This document shows, piece after piece, positions 1-7,419 of a stretch of DNA of 64,000 bases. Source of the stretch: Noviluteimonas lactosilytica. Lineage in GTDB: Bacteria; Pseudomonadota; Gammaproteobacteria; Xanthomonadales; Xanthomonadaceae. The notes below the pieces were generated by a model. It was given only the letters and a program-made list of their open reading frames with translations. It searched no databases and had not been told where the DNA came from. The translations under genes and the position numbers were made by a program. Numbering within the stretch: position 1 is the first letter of the stretch; the number at the start of each line of letters is the position of its first letter. Location: NCBI RefSeq assembly GCF_020866925.1, contig NZ_JAJGAK010000001.1:1284189-1348188 (forward strand), read 5' to 3'.

Positions 1-47
1 ACTACAACCTCGGCGACTGGATCGCGCAGGTCGAAGGCGCGCAGTGA
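1..47 (+). CDS. 3' end of an unidentified upstream gene
   Basis: Only the last 14 codons are visible. The frame reads ...YNLGDWIAQVEGAQ and stops at the TGA at 45-47. The next gene starts with a GTG at 44-46 that overlaps this stop, so the two are probably translationally coupled. Too little is present to assign a family. Confidence 0.6.
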   Translation, partial: YNLGDWIAQVEGAQ

Positions 48-649
48 GCGAGGTGCGGATCGAGACGGTGCCGGGCCCCGCGATCGGCGAGCGCATCGCC
101 GACGTCGCGCGGCTGCGCATCGCCGTGTTCCGCGATTGGCCCTACCTGTACGACGGCGACGAAACCTACGAAGCGCACTACCTGCGGACCTACACGCGCG
201 CCGCGGACAGCGCGTTCGTGCTGGCCTGCGATGGCGAGCGCGTGATCGGTGCGTCGACCGGAATTCCGCTCGACGCGGAGGCGCCGGAGTTCCAGGCGCC
301 GTTCGTCGCACGCGGCATCGATCCCTCGCGCGTGTTCTATTGCGGCGAGTCGGTGCTGCTACCCGCGTATCGCGGACGCGGAATCGGCCACGCGTTCTTC
401 GACGCACGGGAAGCGCATGCGCGTGCGCTCGGCCGATTCGACTGGATCGCGTTCGCCGCGGTGGATCGCGACGACGCCGACCCGCGCCGCCCGCCCGATC
501 ATCGCGGCAACGAGGCGTTCTGGACGAAGCGCGGTTACGCGCGTCGGCCCGACATGGCGATGCGCATGGCGTGGAAGGAAATCGGCGAACATGCTGCATC
601 GGAGAAGCCGCTGACGTTCTGGCTGCGCTCGCTGGAGGACATCGGATGA
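44..649 (+). CDS. GNAT family N-acetyltransferase
   Basis: A 201-residue protein of the GNAT acetyltransferase fold. The acetyl-CoA pyrophosphate-binding loop RGRGIG is at about residues 110-115, after the strand SVLLPAYR, and the C-terminal half (NEAFWTKRGYARR) matches the usual end of the fold. The acceptor substrate cannot be read from the sequence. The GTG start overlaps the preceding stop (GTGA), and the stop overlaps the ATG of the nitrilase-family gene (ATGA), so it sits in the middle of a tight operon. Partnership with a carbon-nitrogen hydrolase suggests metabolism of a small amine or amide, which is inference only. Confidence 0.88.
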   Translation: MSEVRIETVPGPAIGERIADVARLRIAVFRDWPYLYDGDETYEAHYLRTYTRAADSAFVLACDGERVIGASTGIPLDAEAPEFQAPFVARGIDPSRVFYCGESVLLPAYRGRGIGHAFFDAREAHARALGRFDWIAFAAVDRDDADPRRPPDHRGNEAFWTKRGYARRPDMAMRMAWKEIGEHAASEKPLTFWLRSLEDIG

Positions 650-1521
650 AGGTCGCCGTCGCCAAATACGCCATCGGCATGCCCACGGGTTTCGATTCCT
701 TCGCTGCCAGGCAGCGCGACATCCTTGTGCAAGCCGCGCACACGGGCGCGCAGGTCGCGGTTCTGCCGGAATATCTTTCGCTGGAACTCGCCGCGACATT
801 CGACGACGCGGTGCGCAGCGACCTGCATGCATCGCTTGCCGCAACGCAGGCGTACCGCGATGCATGGCTGTCGCTGTACGCAGACCTCGCGCGCGCGTTG
901 TCGTTGTTCGTGCAGCCGGGCACGTTCCTGACCGACGTCGGCGGCGGTCGTTATCGCAATCGCGCCTGGTGGTTTTCGCCCGACGGCCGCAGGGGCTTCC
1001 AGGACAAGCTGCAACTGACCGCGTTCGAGAAGGACACCGGCGTTGTCGACGGCGGCGATGCGTTGCATGTCGTCGAGGCACAGGGCATCCGCACCGGCAT
1101 CAGCGTCTGCTACGACAGCGAGTTCCCGCTGCCGGTGCGCGCGCAATACGAAGCAGGCGCACGCCTGCTGCTCGTGCCGAGTTGCACGGACACCGACGCG
1201 GGTGCGCGACGCGTCGAAGTCGGCTGCCTCGCGCGTGCGCTCGAGAACCGCATCTTCGTCGCGCAGTCGGTCACCGCCGGCATTGCCGGATGGACTCCCG
1301 CGCTCGACGTCAACACGGGCGAGGCGACGATCTACGCGCCGATGGATCGCGGGCTGCCCGCCGACGGCATCCTCGCGCGCACGCGCGGCGACGAGACCTG
1401 GGCGATCGCGGACCTGGATTTCGCGTCGCTGGAAGCCACGCGTTCGAACGCGCAGGTCGCGAACGACCGCGACTGGAGCGGCCAGCTCGCGGATCGCGTG
1501 CGCCGCGCCACCGTGGAATGA
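646..1521 (+). CDS. carbon-nitrogen hydrolase (nitrilase superfamily)
   Basis: A 291-residue cytoplasmic amidase/nitrilase-type enzyme. The catalytic triad of the superfamily is readable: Glu42 in LPEYLSLE, Lys121 in DKLQLTAFEK and Cys155 in ISVCYDSEFP. The length is typical of stand-alone members that hydrolyse C-N bonds of small amides. The ATG at 646 is preferred because it overlaps the stop of the acetyltransferase as ATGA; a longer upstream frame exists but lies inside that gene. The exact substrate (an omega-amidase- or carbamoylase-like activity is possible) is not determinable. It is convergent with the ROK gene, whose stop lies 1 bp away. Confidence 0.9.
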   Translation: MKVAVAKYAIGMPTGFDSFAARQRDILVQAAHTGAQVAVLPEYLSLELAATFDDAVRSDLHASLAATQAYRDAWLSLYADLARALSLFVQPGTFLTDVGGGRYRNRAWWFSPDGRRGFQDKLQLTAFEKDTGVVDGGDALHVVEAQGIRTGISVCYDSEFPLPVRAQYEAGARLLLVPSCTDTDAGARRVEVGCLARALENRIFVAQSVTAGIAGWTPALDVNTGEATIYAPMDRGLPADGILARTRGDETWAIADLDFASLEATRSNAQVANDRDWSGQLADRVRRATVE

Positions 1522-1522
1522 A

Positions 1523-2566
1523 TCAGCGGTTCGTGTAGCAGGCGTTGCCCAGCCCCGTCCCGATCGTCATCACGCCCCAACGCTTCGCCTTGCGCATGCG
1601 GTGACGTTCGCCGAGGCCCTGCGCGACCGCGTCGTTATGCAGCACGACGCGCGGCGGCGTGCCTTCGATCGCGTCGAGGCGTTGCGCGAGCGTATCGGGC
1701 AGATCGAACGGCGCCTCCCAATCGCCCGGCAGGTTCTGCGCGCCCATCGAGATGCGGCCGTCGCTTTCGATCAGGCCGGGCACCGCGATGCCGACGAACG
1801 GTGCGAGCGGAATGCGCAACGTGCGCGCCTGCGCGATGAGACCGTTGAGCATGCCCGCGAGACGATCGATCGCTTCGCGCCGACTGGGTTCGTCGTCCGC
1901 GTGACGCCAGTGCATGCGTTCGAGCATCGAGGCGCCGGAGCCGTCGTCGTTCTTCGCGAGGCCGTGCGCGACGAGGCCGCAGCGCAGGTTGGTGCCGCCG
2001 ATGTCGACGGCGAGCAACGCGTCGCTCGATTCGGCGAGATCGTCAGGCAGCAACGACGCCCATCCCAGCAACGCCGCGTCATCGGGATCGGCTTTCAGAC
2101 GCTTGAGCTTCACCTCGATGCCCGCGTCGCGCAGCACGCGCCGCGCGCGGCGCAGGCCAAGTCGACCGAATTCGCTCGTCGACATGCCGCCGCCCATCAG
2201 GATCGCTTCGACGTCGCGCCATTCCTCCTGTTCGAGGAACACGCGCACGACGTGCGCGAGGCGCGCCGCATACGACTCGATCGCGACATGCACCACGTGC
2301 GCCGCGGCGGCGGGGCCACCGAGCAGCACGCGGTCGATATCCTTCTTCGACAGCTCGCTCGACGGCGTATCGCCGAACGGATCCTTGCCGATGCGGTGCT
2401 TGTCGCGCGCTTCATCGAGCAGCGCGCGGAACGCGGTCTGGCTGGCGCGATCGCCGAGGAAGCCATCGCCTTCGGGATCGGGGATGGCGAGGCCGTAGCC
2501 GTCGATCGACAGACCCGGCAGCGAGGCCGCGCCGTGTTCGCCGCGCGTGTCGGAGCGTTTATCCAT
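1523..2566 (-). CDS. ROK-family sugar kinase with circularly permuted motif order
   Basis: A 347-residue protein with ROK/glucokinase-like motifs in an unusual order. The phosphate-binding motif DIGGTN, normally within the first ten or so residues, is at 188-193. It is followed by the catalytic-region motif LHNDAVAQG and then TIGTGLGNA just before the C-terminus. The part normally at the C-terminus (DVEAILMGGG at about 118-127, then DDAALLGWA near 162-170) comes first. The frame is open throughout, so this looks like a circular permutation rather than a fusion of two kinases. The CxCGxxGC zinc motif of many ROK proteins is not seen. The sugar specificity is unknown. Confidence 0.8.
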   Translation of the reverse strand: MDKRSDTRGEHGAASLPGLSIDGYGLAIPDPEGDGFLGDRASQTAFRALLDEARDKHRIGKDPFGDTPSSELSKKDIDRVLLGGPAAAAHVVHVAIESYAARLAHVVRVFLEQEEWRDVEAILMGGGMSTSEFGRLGLRRARRVLRDAGIEVKLKRLKADPDDAALLGWASLLPDDLAESSDALLAVDIGGTNLRCGLVAHGLAKNDDGSGASMLERMHWRHADDEPSRREAIDRLAGMLNGLIAQARTLRIPLAPFVGIAVPGLIESDGRISMGAQNLPGDWEAPFDLPDTLAQRLDAIEGTPPRVVLHNDAVAQGLGERHRMRKAKRWGVMTIGTGLGNACYTNR

Positions 2567-2626
2567 GGCGCGCAGCTTGGGCAGCGCGCCGTGAGCCGTC
2601 GATGATGGACGCCTGCCTGGCGGGAA

Positions 2627-3292
2627 CTACCAGGGCAGCGTGGTGCCGTTGGCGTGCTGGAAGGTGCCCGAGCGTTCCGGCGTCAGCGCATCGATGCGTT
2701 CGATCAGTTGCTTCGCCGCCTGTTCCGGCGTGACATCGCCGCTGCCGCCGACCATCTCGGTCGCGACGTAACCTGGATGCAGCAGCACGACGGCGATGTT
2801 GCGCGGTGCGAGATCGAAGGCGAGCGACTTGCCGATCGCATTCAGCGCGGCCTTCGATGCGCGATAGCCGTAGTAACCGCCCGACGTGTTGTCTTCCATC
2901 GAGCCCATGCGACTCGTGATCAATCCGATCTTGCCGCCGTCGGCGATGCGCTCGCGCAACGCGTGCACGACCTGCAGCGGACCCAGCGTGTTGACTTCGA
3001 ACTGGCGGCGGATGCCGTCGAAGGCGGGATCGGCGAACGAATCGCGCTCGAGGATGCCGGCGTTGGGGATGAGGATGTCGATGCGCGTGTCGCCCAGGCG
3101 CTTCGCGAGCGCGCCTATGGCCGCTTCATCGGTCACGTCGATGCCCGCTTCCACCTGCGCGCCGGTCGCATCGAGCGCATCGCTCGACTTGCGGCACACC
3201 GCGATGACGCGATCCCCGCGCGCGATGAAGTGACGGGTGAGCGCGAGGCCGATGCCGCGATTGGCGCCGGTGATGAGGACGGTCTTCGCCAT
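2627..3292 (-). CDS. short-chain dehydrogenase/reductase (SDR) family oxidoreductase
   Basis: A 221-residue classical SDR. The NAD(P)-binding motif TGANRGIG is at residues 8-15, the NAG-type motif reads PNAG, and the catalytic YxxxK is in YGYRASKAALNAIGKS. An Arg next to the glycine motif is compatible with NADPH but does not prove it. The ATG at 3292 directly precedes the first beta strand (MAKTVLITG). A much longer open frame upstream has no family match and lies antisense to the next gene, so it was rejected. The substrate is unknown. It is divergent from the exported-protein gene at 3407. Confidence 0.88.
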   Translation of the reverse strand: MAKTVLITGANRGIGLALTRHFIARGDRVIAVCRKSSDALDATGAQVEAGIDVTDEAAIGALAKRLGDTRIDILIPNAGILERDSFADPAFDGIRRQFEVNTLGPLQVVHALRERIADGGKIGLITSRMGSMEDNTSGGYYGYRASKAALNAIGKSLAFDLAPRNIAVVLLHPGYVATEMVGGSGDVTPEQAAKQLIERIDALTPERSGTFQHANGTTLPW

Positions 3293-3336
3293 GGCCGAGC
3301 TTCCGTGTCGTGGAGATGCAGGCGACGTGGGGTCGG

Positions 3337-3376
3337 GACGATTCGGCTTCAAGCGTCGCGTGGCGACACCTAGGCT
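3337..3376 (+). promoter_or_regulatory. putative promoter, first copy of a duplicated element
   Basis: A -35-like TTCAAG (3348-3353) and a -10-like TAGGCT (3371-3376) are separated by 17 bp, 31 bp before the ATG at 3407. The 19-base core GACGATTCGGCTTCAAGCG (3337-3355) recurs exactly upstream of the metalloprotease gene at 3915-3933. TAGGCT-like -10 hexamers are common in this bacterial group, so the promoter call is reasonable though untested. Confidence 0.5.
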
Positions 3377-3406
3377 GCGCGCCCCTTCCACGTCCGGCGC
3401 GCACCC

Positions 3407-3868
3407 ATGCATCGCCTGCGCCGGTTCCTGCTGGCCTGCGTCTTCGTCGCCTCGTTCGTTGCCGGCTACACCTGGACGGGGACGGAGGCTCGGCACACGA
3501 CGCGGGCGACCAAACCCTCGCCCGTCTGCGTGCTGGCGTTCGATGGTCGCGCAGGCACGATGATCGTGGATGCGAAAGCGATCGATCGCCTCGCACCGGG
3601 CGAGGTGATCGAAACGCGTTATGGCGCGCACGAGATCGCGCTGCGCATCGAACGCACGGAACGTCGCCGCGACCACCTGTACGTCGCGATGGTCGGTGTC
3701 GATCACGTCGATGGCGATTCGAAGCGCACGTCCGGGGCGTTCCATTTGTACGACGATGGCTCGGTGACGCACTTCGTGAACCACGCCGACGTGGTGTTCG
3801 ACGTGCACGGTCGCGCGAATGCAAGACTCGTGTTCGGCAATCGGCGAGGCGCGCGGCAGGCTCCATGA
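3407..3868 (+). CDS. exported protein of unknown function, paralogue of the gene at 4739
   Basis: A 153-residue protein with a hydrophobic N-terminal segment (LLACVFVASFVAGYTW, about residues 8-23) that is either a signal peptide or a membrane anchor. The rest is soluble. I do not recognise the family. It is clearly related to the protein encoded at 4739-5410: both carry AFDG, a following AID, RYGxH, ERRxDHxYVAMxGVD and HLYDDGxVxHxVNH in the same order. It lies just upstream of a secreted metalloprotease gene that has a near-identical promoter, which suggests coordinated expression. No catalytic motif is apparent. Confidence 0.75.
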   Translation: MHRLRRFLLACVFVASFVAGYTWTGTEARHTTRATKPSPVCVLAFDGRAGTMIVDAKAIDRLAPGEVIETRYGAHEIALRIERTERRRDHLYVAMVGVDHVDGDSKRTSGAFHLYDDGSVTHFVNHADVVFDVHGRANARLVFGNRRGARQAP

Positions 3869-3914
3869 TTCGCGGGATCGATCCGCGCGCCCCGCACGAC
3901 ACTGCAAAGAACCA

Positions 3915-3955
3915 GACGATTCGGCTTCAAGCGGACTGGCGCCGCCCCTTAGGCT
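3915..3955 (+). promoter_or_regulatory. putative promoter, second copy of the duplicated element
   Basis: The same 19-base core as at 3337-3355 is repeated exactly here (3915-3933). TTCAAG at 3926-3931 and TAGGCT at 3950-3955 are spaced 18 bp, 29 bp ahead of the metalloprotease start. The similarity continues less exactly to the hexamer and the following GC-rich bases, so the upstream region itself seems duplicated. Confidence 0.5.
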
Positions 3956-3984
3956 GCCGCGCTTCTTCCAACCCGGATCCGCCC

Positions 3985-4758
3985 ATGAAGCGCCTGCTTG
4001 CTTCGCTGTTGTTCCTGCTCGCCCTGCCCTTGTCGGCCCTCGCCAGCGGTGGCGGCTCCCCGCCGCCGCCGTGGAATCCGCCGAACAAGATGACGGTCTT
4101 GTTCGCCTATTCGTCGGAGATGGAATCGCGCGGACAGGTGTGCTTCACGCGACCGAAGGATTACTACAAGCGCTTCTGCGTCGATGCCAACCGGCATGCG
4201 ACGGAGATGACCGATTACCTCAACTACGTGTTCGAGGCCTCGCAGATCGGGCTGCAAGCGCTGCCGAAGGCGGCGCCGTTCGGGCGCCATTTCGATCCCG
4301 CCCCCGCCAATATCGACGCCAACAACGCCACCAGCCGCGCGTTGTTGCAACGTCACCAGGCCAACGTCGTGATGGTCGTTCGCGCCGATATGTGGGACGG
4401 CGTCGGCGGCATGTGCGGCTACGCGATGACCACGCTGCAGTACTGCTGGGGCGCATGGTTTCGACACGATTTCGAACCCTTCAAGCGGGTCGTCGCACAT
4501 GAACTCGGCCACTGGTTGGGCATCACGCACTGGTACGGCGAGTGGTACCGGGATATTCCGATGTACGCGGCGGGGTATGGCACCTGGGCATTCGTCGACC
4601 TGGTGCATCCCCGCGGTAAGCGAGGCAAGAGCCTGATCGTCAGGGACACCTATTCGGACCACGAACGCTGGTGCAATTCCTTCCAGCGTTGCGGCGATTA
4701 CCACACCGGTTCGGCTGCGCGTTACCTGCGTGACAAGTATGGACGCTGGAAGCGATGA
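3985..4758 (+). CDS. secreted zinc metalloprotease-like protein (metzincin-type motif)
   Basis: A 257-residue exported protein. A clear signal peptide (MKRLLASLLFLLALPLSALA, cleavage near residue 20) precedes the mature chain. The elongated zinc motif HELGHWLGITH is at residues 172-182, fitting HExxHxxGxxH: His172, His176 and His182 as zinc ligands and Glu173 as catalytic base. It has several cysteines (for example CFTRP, GMCGYA, YCWGA, WCNSF, RCGDY), consistent with periplasmic or extracellular disulfides. The Met-turn could not be assigned with certainty. I do not recognise a named subfamily. It lies between two paralogous exported genes and overlaps the second one. Confidence 0.8.
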   Translation: MKRLLASLLFLLALPLSALASGGGSPPPPWNPPNKMTVLFAYSSEMESRGQVCFTRPKDYYKRFCVDANRHATEMTDYLNYVFEASQIGLQALPKAAPFGRHFDPAPANIDANNATSRALLQRHQANVVMVVRADMWDGVGGMCGYAMTTLQYCWGAWFRHDFEPFKRVVAHELGHWLGITHWYGEWYRDIPMYAAGYGTWAFVDLVHPRGKRGKSLIVRDTYSDHERWCNSFQRCGDYHTGSAARYLRDKYGRWKR

Positions 4759-5410
4759 GCGCCGTGGCGTGAACGCTGAAACGAACGGGCGACGTTCGAC
4801 GGCGCGCCTTCCCATGCTCACGTTCACGCTGGTCGTGGTGGCGGGTTTCGCCGCCTGGCAGTGCCGCGATGCAATGAAGCGCTACGTCGAATTCGACGCG
4901 ACGTCGCAGATGGTTACGCCGATGGCCACTCCGCCGAGCGCGACGACATTCGCGGGCGCCCCGCCCGTGCTGCAACTCGGCGCGCGCGTCGATGGCGGTG
5001 TGCCTGCGATGACGCCACTGGGCGCGCCGACCATCAAGGAAGCGCCGACGCAGGTCGTCGCCTTCGACGGAAAGCGCGGCGAGATCGTGATCGATCCGCG
5101 TGCGATCGACGCGCTTCGCCACGGCGAGTACGTGTTCGCCCGCTATGGCGAACACGTCGTCGCGCATCGCGTGCATCGAAAGGAGCGCCGCGACGACCAC
5201 ACGTATGTTGCGATGGCGGGCGTCGATCCGTTGGACGGCGGTCCGTTGGCGACCTACGCCTCGTATCACCTGTACGACGACGGCACCGTATCGCATTCGG
5301 TGAACCACGATGGCGTGGGCTTCGAGGCGCGCGGCATGGCAGGCGAGTCGATCGCGTTCGAGAACCTGCGCACGAACGACGCTCCGGCCGCGCCGCCTCA
5401 CGCGCACTGA
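4739..5410 (+). CDS. membrane-anchored protein of unknown function, paralogue of the gene at 3407
   Basis: About 223 residues from the ATG at 4739. A GTG at 4730 and an ATG at 4814 are alternative in-frame starts. The last would place the hydrophobic stretch LTFTLVVVAGFAAW at the extreme N-terminus. The 5' end overlaps the metalloprotease by about 20 bp, implying co-expression. After a variable Pro/Ala-rich linker, the C-terminal ~115 residues align with the product of the gene at 3407 (VVAFDGKRGEIVID, RYGEHVVAHRV, HLYDDGTVSHSVNH). The function is unknown; no enzyme motif is seen. Confidence 0.72.
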   Translation: MDAGSDERRGVNAETNGRRSTARLPMLTFTLVVVAGFAAWQCRDAMKRYVEFDATSQMVTPMATPPSATTFAGAPPVLQLGARVDGGVPAMTPLGAPTIKEAPTQVVAFDGKRGEIVIDPRAIDALRHGEYVFARYGEHVVAHRVHRKERRDDHTYVAMAGVDPLDGGPLATYASYHLYDDGTVSHSVNHDGVGFEARGMAGESIAFENLRTNDAPAAPPHAH

Positions 5411-5420
5411 AGGCGCCATC

Positions 5421-6905
5421 GTGTCGTTGGGCATTGCCGGGCGTCTCGTCGCTGCGTCGATCGCGCTCTGCGGCGGGGCCGCGTACGCTTCTGCGTTCGC
5501 GGCCCCCGGCGCTGCGCACTTCGCTTTGCCTGCGCTGTGCGTGCTCGCGTGGCAATGCGTGCACGCCGCGACGCCTCGCCATGCGGCTTGGTCGGGATTC
5601 CTCTGGGGCCTGCCCGCCTTCGGCGGCGGACTCGCGTGGTTGCACCACGCGTTGCACGACCTCGGCGGTACGTCGCTGGCGATCACGTTGCCGGTGATGG
5701 TGTTCATCGTCGTTGTGCTTGCGGGGTATGTCGCCGGCGCGGCGTGGCTCGCGACACGCATCGGCATCACGAAGGGTGCGCGTGCCTCGGCGTTCGCGGG
5801 CACGTGGTTCGTCGCCGAGTACACACGCAGTCATGTATTCATCGGCTTTCCGTGGATGCTCGCGGGCGACAGTCAGTTGGACTTGCCGCTCGGCATGCTG
5901 GCGCCGTGGACGGGCGTGTATGGCGTCGGCTTCGCGTTGGCCGGCGTCGCGTCGCTCGCTGCATGGCTGTTGCCACGCAGGCGCATCACGGCGGCAGGCC
6001 TGGTACTCGTTGCGTCGCTTCCATCGACGCCGACGATCACGAACGCAGGCTCCCAAGAGGATGCGTGGCGCGTCACGGCCTTGCGGCTTCCCGCGGAACA
6101 AGCGCCGGGCGGCGACGCTGCATGGGCCTGGTATCGCGACCGCACGTTCGCACTGGGCGCCGACCATGATCTCGTCGCCTGGCCCGAGCATGTCGCCCCC
6201 GTCCATGCACACGAGCTGCGCGACGACATCGTCGCCTTGTCACTGCACGCGGCATCGCAGGGATGGCCGCTGCTGTTCGGACTGCCTGTTCAGGAACACG
6301 GCGGCCGCAGCTTCAACGCGATGCTCGCCGTCGGCGACGGCCACGGTCGCTACGACAAGCGCGCGCTCGTTCCTTTCGTCGAACACACGCCATACCGCCT
6401 CCTGATCGGGCGCACGCTGACGCTGATCGAAAACAAGATCGCCGGCTTCACGCCGGGCGCGCCGCGCGCGCCGATGGTGGCGAATGGCCGCACGTTGGCG
6501 TCGGCGATCTGCTACGAAGCCGCCTTCCCCGAGGTCGTGCGCGAGAACCTGCGCGCCGCGGGCGAGCCCGCGCTCCTTCTCTTGCCGAGCAGCGATCGCT
6601 GGTACAGCGACGGCGCGGGCGCGCGCCAGATACAACGCATGGCCCGCATGCGCGCGCGGGAAAACGGCATCGCGGCCGTGCGCGTCGCGACAGAAGGCAC
6701 ATCGCTGTTCATCGATCGCGACGGACGCGTGACCGCATCCCTCGACGCGCAGGGCGATGCGCTGCTGACAGGCACTGTGGCGATTGGCCAGGCCGTCACG
6801 CCATGGTCGCGTTTTGGCATGGCGCCGACGTGGCTCGGATTCGCGCTCGCGCTGGGGATTGCGTGCGCATTGCGGCGAGTTTCACGCCCGACCTCGCATA
6901 ACTGA
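5421..6905 (+). CDS. lnt: apolipoprotein N-acyltransferase-like membrane protein
   Basis: A 494-residue protein with about six hydrophobic segments in the first 210 residues, a periplasmic carbon-nitrogen hydrolase domain, and a final membrane helix. The Lnt/nitrilase triad is present: Glu256 (WPEHVAP), Lys313 (YDKRALVPFVEHTPYR) and Cys364 (SAICYEAAFPE). Lnt adds the third acyl chain to lipoproteins at the outer face of the inner membrane. The GTG at 5421 lies 10 bp after the preceding stop and starts at the first helix. In related bacteria lnt normally sits beside a CorC-type gene, so a copy behind exported proteins may be a second, specialised paralogue. Confidence 0.82.
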   Translation: MSLGIAGRLVAASIALCGGAAYASAFAAPGAAHFALPALCVLAWQCVHAATPRHAAWSGFLWGLPAFGGGLAWLHHALHDLGGTSLAITLPVMVFIVVVLAGYVAGAAWLATRIGITKGARASAFAGTWFVAEYTRSHVFIGFPWMLAGDSQLDLPLGMLAPWTGVYGVGFALAGVASLAAWLLPRRRITAAGLVLVASLPSTPTITNAGSQEDAWRVTALRLPAEQAPGGDAAWAWYRDRTFALGADHDLVAWPEHVAPVHAHELRDDIVALSLHAASQGWPLLFGLPVQEHGGRSFNAMLAVGDGHGRYDKRALVPFVEHTPYRLLIGRTLTLIENKIAGFTPGAPRAPMVANGRTLASAICYEAAFPEVVRENLRAAGEPALLLLPSSDRWYSDGAGARQIQRMARMRARENGIAAVRVATEGTSLFIDRDGRVTASLDAQGDALLTGTVAIGQAVTPWSRFGMAPTWLGFALALGIACALRRVSRPTSHN

Positions 6906-6985
6906 ACGCCGGCTGTGTATTCCCGCATGCCATAAGTCACGCGCGTGCAATTTCACGTCCTGCGCGTTCGCGCGGCTCCGTTAGG

Positions 6986-7006
6986 CCTGTTTACATGCAG
7001 AACAGG
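6986..7006. promoter_or_regulatory. palindrome CCTGTT-N9-AACAGG in front of the MerR gene
   Basis: A perfect 6-bp inverted repeat with a 9-bp spacer ends 8 bp before the GTG of the MerR-type gene and directly follows a TTAGGC hexamer (6981-6986). MerR regulators usually bind such dyads and often control their own promoter, so this is a candidate autoregulatory operator. Confidence 0.4.
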
Positions 7007-7014
7007 TTGCACGC

Positions 7015-7365
7015 GTGAGGAGCTACGAACCCATCGACATCGGCGAAGCCGCACGCCGACTCGGCATCAGTGCCGCCGCGCTGCGGCTGTACGAAAAGCG
7101 CGGCCTCCTCCCGAAGGCGCGACGCACCGCGAGCGGCTATCGCCAGTATTCGCAGGAAGACCTCAAGCGCGCGCGCCTCGTGCGTCGCGCACGACGCGCG
7201 GGCCTGTCGCTGGCGCAGATCGCGCAGGCGATGCAACGCGATGCCACGCGCACCTGCCTGCAACGCCTGTTGCGCAACCATCTCGCGCGCCTGGAGGGCG
7301 AAGCGAAACGCATCGAACGCCTGCAACGTCATCTGCGCCGCTGGATGGGCGAAGACGTCGATTGA
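7015..7365 (+). CDS. MerR-family transcriptional regulator (short)
   Basis: A 116-residue regulator. The winged helix-turn-helix reads IGEAARRLGISAAALRLYEKRGLLP with the following wing GYRQYSQEDLKR, as in MerR/CueR/SoxR proteins. A dimerisation coiled coil (residues ~75-110) follows, but there is almost no effector domain. A single Cys sits in DATRTCLQRLL, too few for a classical metal or 2Fe-2S site. The GTG start is the only one that keeps the whole DNA-binding domain. A CCTGTT-N9-AACAGG dyad lies just upstream. The target genes are unknown. Confidence 0.85.
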   Translation: MRSYEPIDIGEAARRLGISAAALRLYEKRGLLPKARRTASGYRQYSQEDLKRARLVRRARRAGLSLAQIAQAMQRDATRTCLQRLLRNHLARLEGEAKRIERLQRHLRRWMGEDVD

Positions 7366-7373
7366 TGCGCGAG

Positions 7374-7401
7374 CCCCGCGCGGCCTCCTTGCCGCGCGGG
7401 G
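7374..7401. terminator. strong hairpin between convergent genes
   Basis: A perfect 11-bp stem (CCCCGCGCGGC at 7374-7384 with GCCGCGCGGGG at 7391-7401) encloses the loop CTCCTT. It lies 8 bp after the MerR stop and 18 bp from the end of the convergent autotransporter gene. There is no uridine tract, so it may act as a GC-rich bidirectional terminator. Confidence 0.55.
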
Positions 7402-7419
7402 TCGCTTCCCACCCTGGCC

